Source: an uncultured Oscillospiraceae bacterium | GTDB taxonomy: Bacteria; Bacillota; Clostridia; Oscillospirales; Ruminococcaceae | Assembly (NCBI GenBank): GCA_900553955.1 | Contig: USFO01000086.1 | Location: 1-6,493 of the forward strand | Length of the DNA stretch: 6,493 nt | Reading direction: 5' to 3' | Part shown: one piece after another, positions 6,450-6,493 of the stretch | Layout: each line of letters begins with the position of its first letter | Position numbering within the stretch: position 1 is the first letter of the stretch | The notes under the pieces: generated by a model | What the model was told of the DNA's origin: nothing | Databases searched by the model: none | Seen by the model: the letters and a program-made list of their open reading frames with translations, nothing else | Translations under genes and position numbers: made by a program

Positions 6450-6493
6450 CCTTTATGTCAAGTAGGTGCAAAAAAATTTTACAAACTATCCGA
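6450..6493. mobile_element. Possible insertion-element end interrupting spoVT
   Basis: Conserved spoVT sequence stops exactly at 6449 and is replaced by 44 bases of different, AT-rich composition running off the window. On the minus strand it contains TTGACA (6461-6456) pointing into spoVT, and its plus-strand form (CTTTATGTCAAGTAGGTGC then a poly-A tract) resembles transposon termini of the mutator/IS256 type in my judgement. No transposase, matching inverted repeat or target duplication is visible here, so the identity is inferred from the abrupt junction. Confidence 0.4.

Overview
The window looks like a piece of a Clostridia chromosome (Bacillota, probably a gut Oscillospiraceae/Ruminococcaceae-type spore former). 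The evidence is strong AAGGAGG-type ribosome binding sites, mid-GC coding with AT-rich intergenic gaps, a heterodimeric multidrug-type ABC exporter of Firmicutes type, and a clear remnant of the sporulation regulator gene spoVT. The genus cannot be set from the sequence alone.

Layout. (1) Positions 19-4173, minus strand: a three-gene operon, marR-family regulator -> ABC half-transporter A (587 aa) -> ABC half-transporter B (649 aa). The genes are tightly coupled, with ATGA and GTGACTAA overlaps. The two half-transporters form a textbook asymmetric pair: A carries the degenerate catalytic residues and the good signature motif, and B the reverse. A promoter (TTGCAA-17-TATAAT) lies upstream of marR, followed directly by a cluster of TAAACAG half-sites that is a likely autoregulatory operator. 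(2) Positions 4174-4468: an AT-rich divergent intergenic region that also holds a candidate promoter and a 5'-UTR hairpin for the plus-strand genes. (3) Positions 4469-5622, plus strand: an unrecognised secreted protein (295 aa) followed after 38 bp by an unrecognised 75-aa cysteine-containing small protein, closed by a rho-independent terminator. (4) Positions 5666-5861: non-coding, hairpin-rich sequence of unknown role, then a long near-perfect hairpin that serves as a terminator in both directions. (5) Positions 5943-6449, minus strand: spoVT lacking its first ten codons. The homology stops abruptly at 6449/6450, an in-frame stop follows, and the last 44 bases look foreign, possibly the end of an insertion element.

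Working together: the MarR-family protein probably represses its own operon and is released by a ligand, switching on an efflux pump in the cell membrane. The secreted protein and small protein form a separate transcription unit with no evident link to the pump. I saw no CRISPR array, rRNA, tRNA or obvious defence system. The most notable item is the broken spoVT at the right edge.
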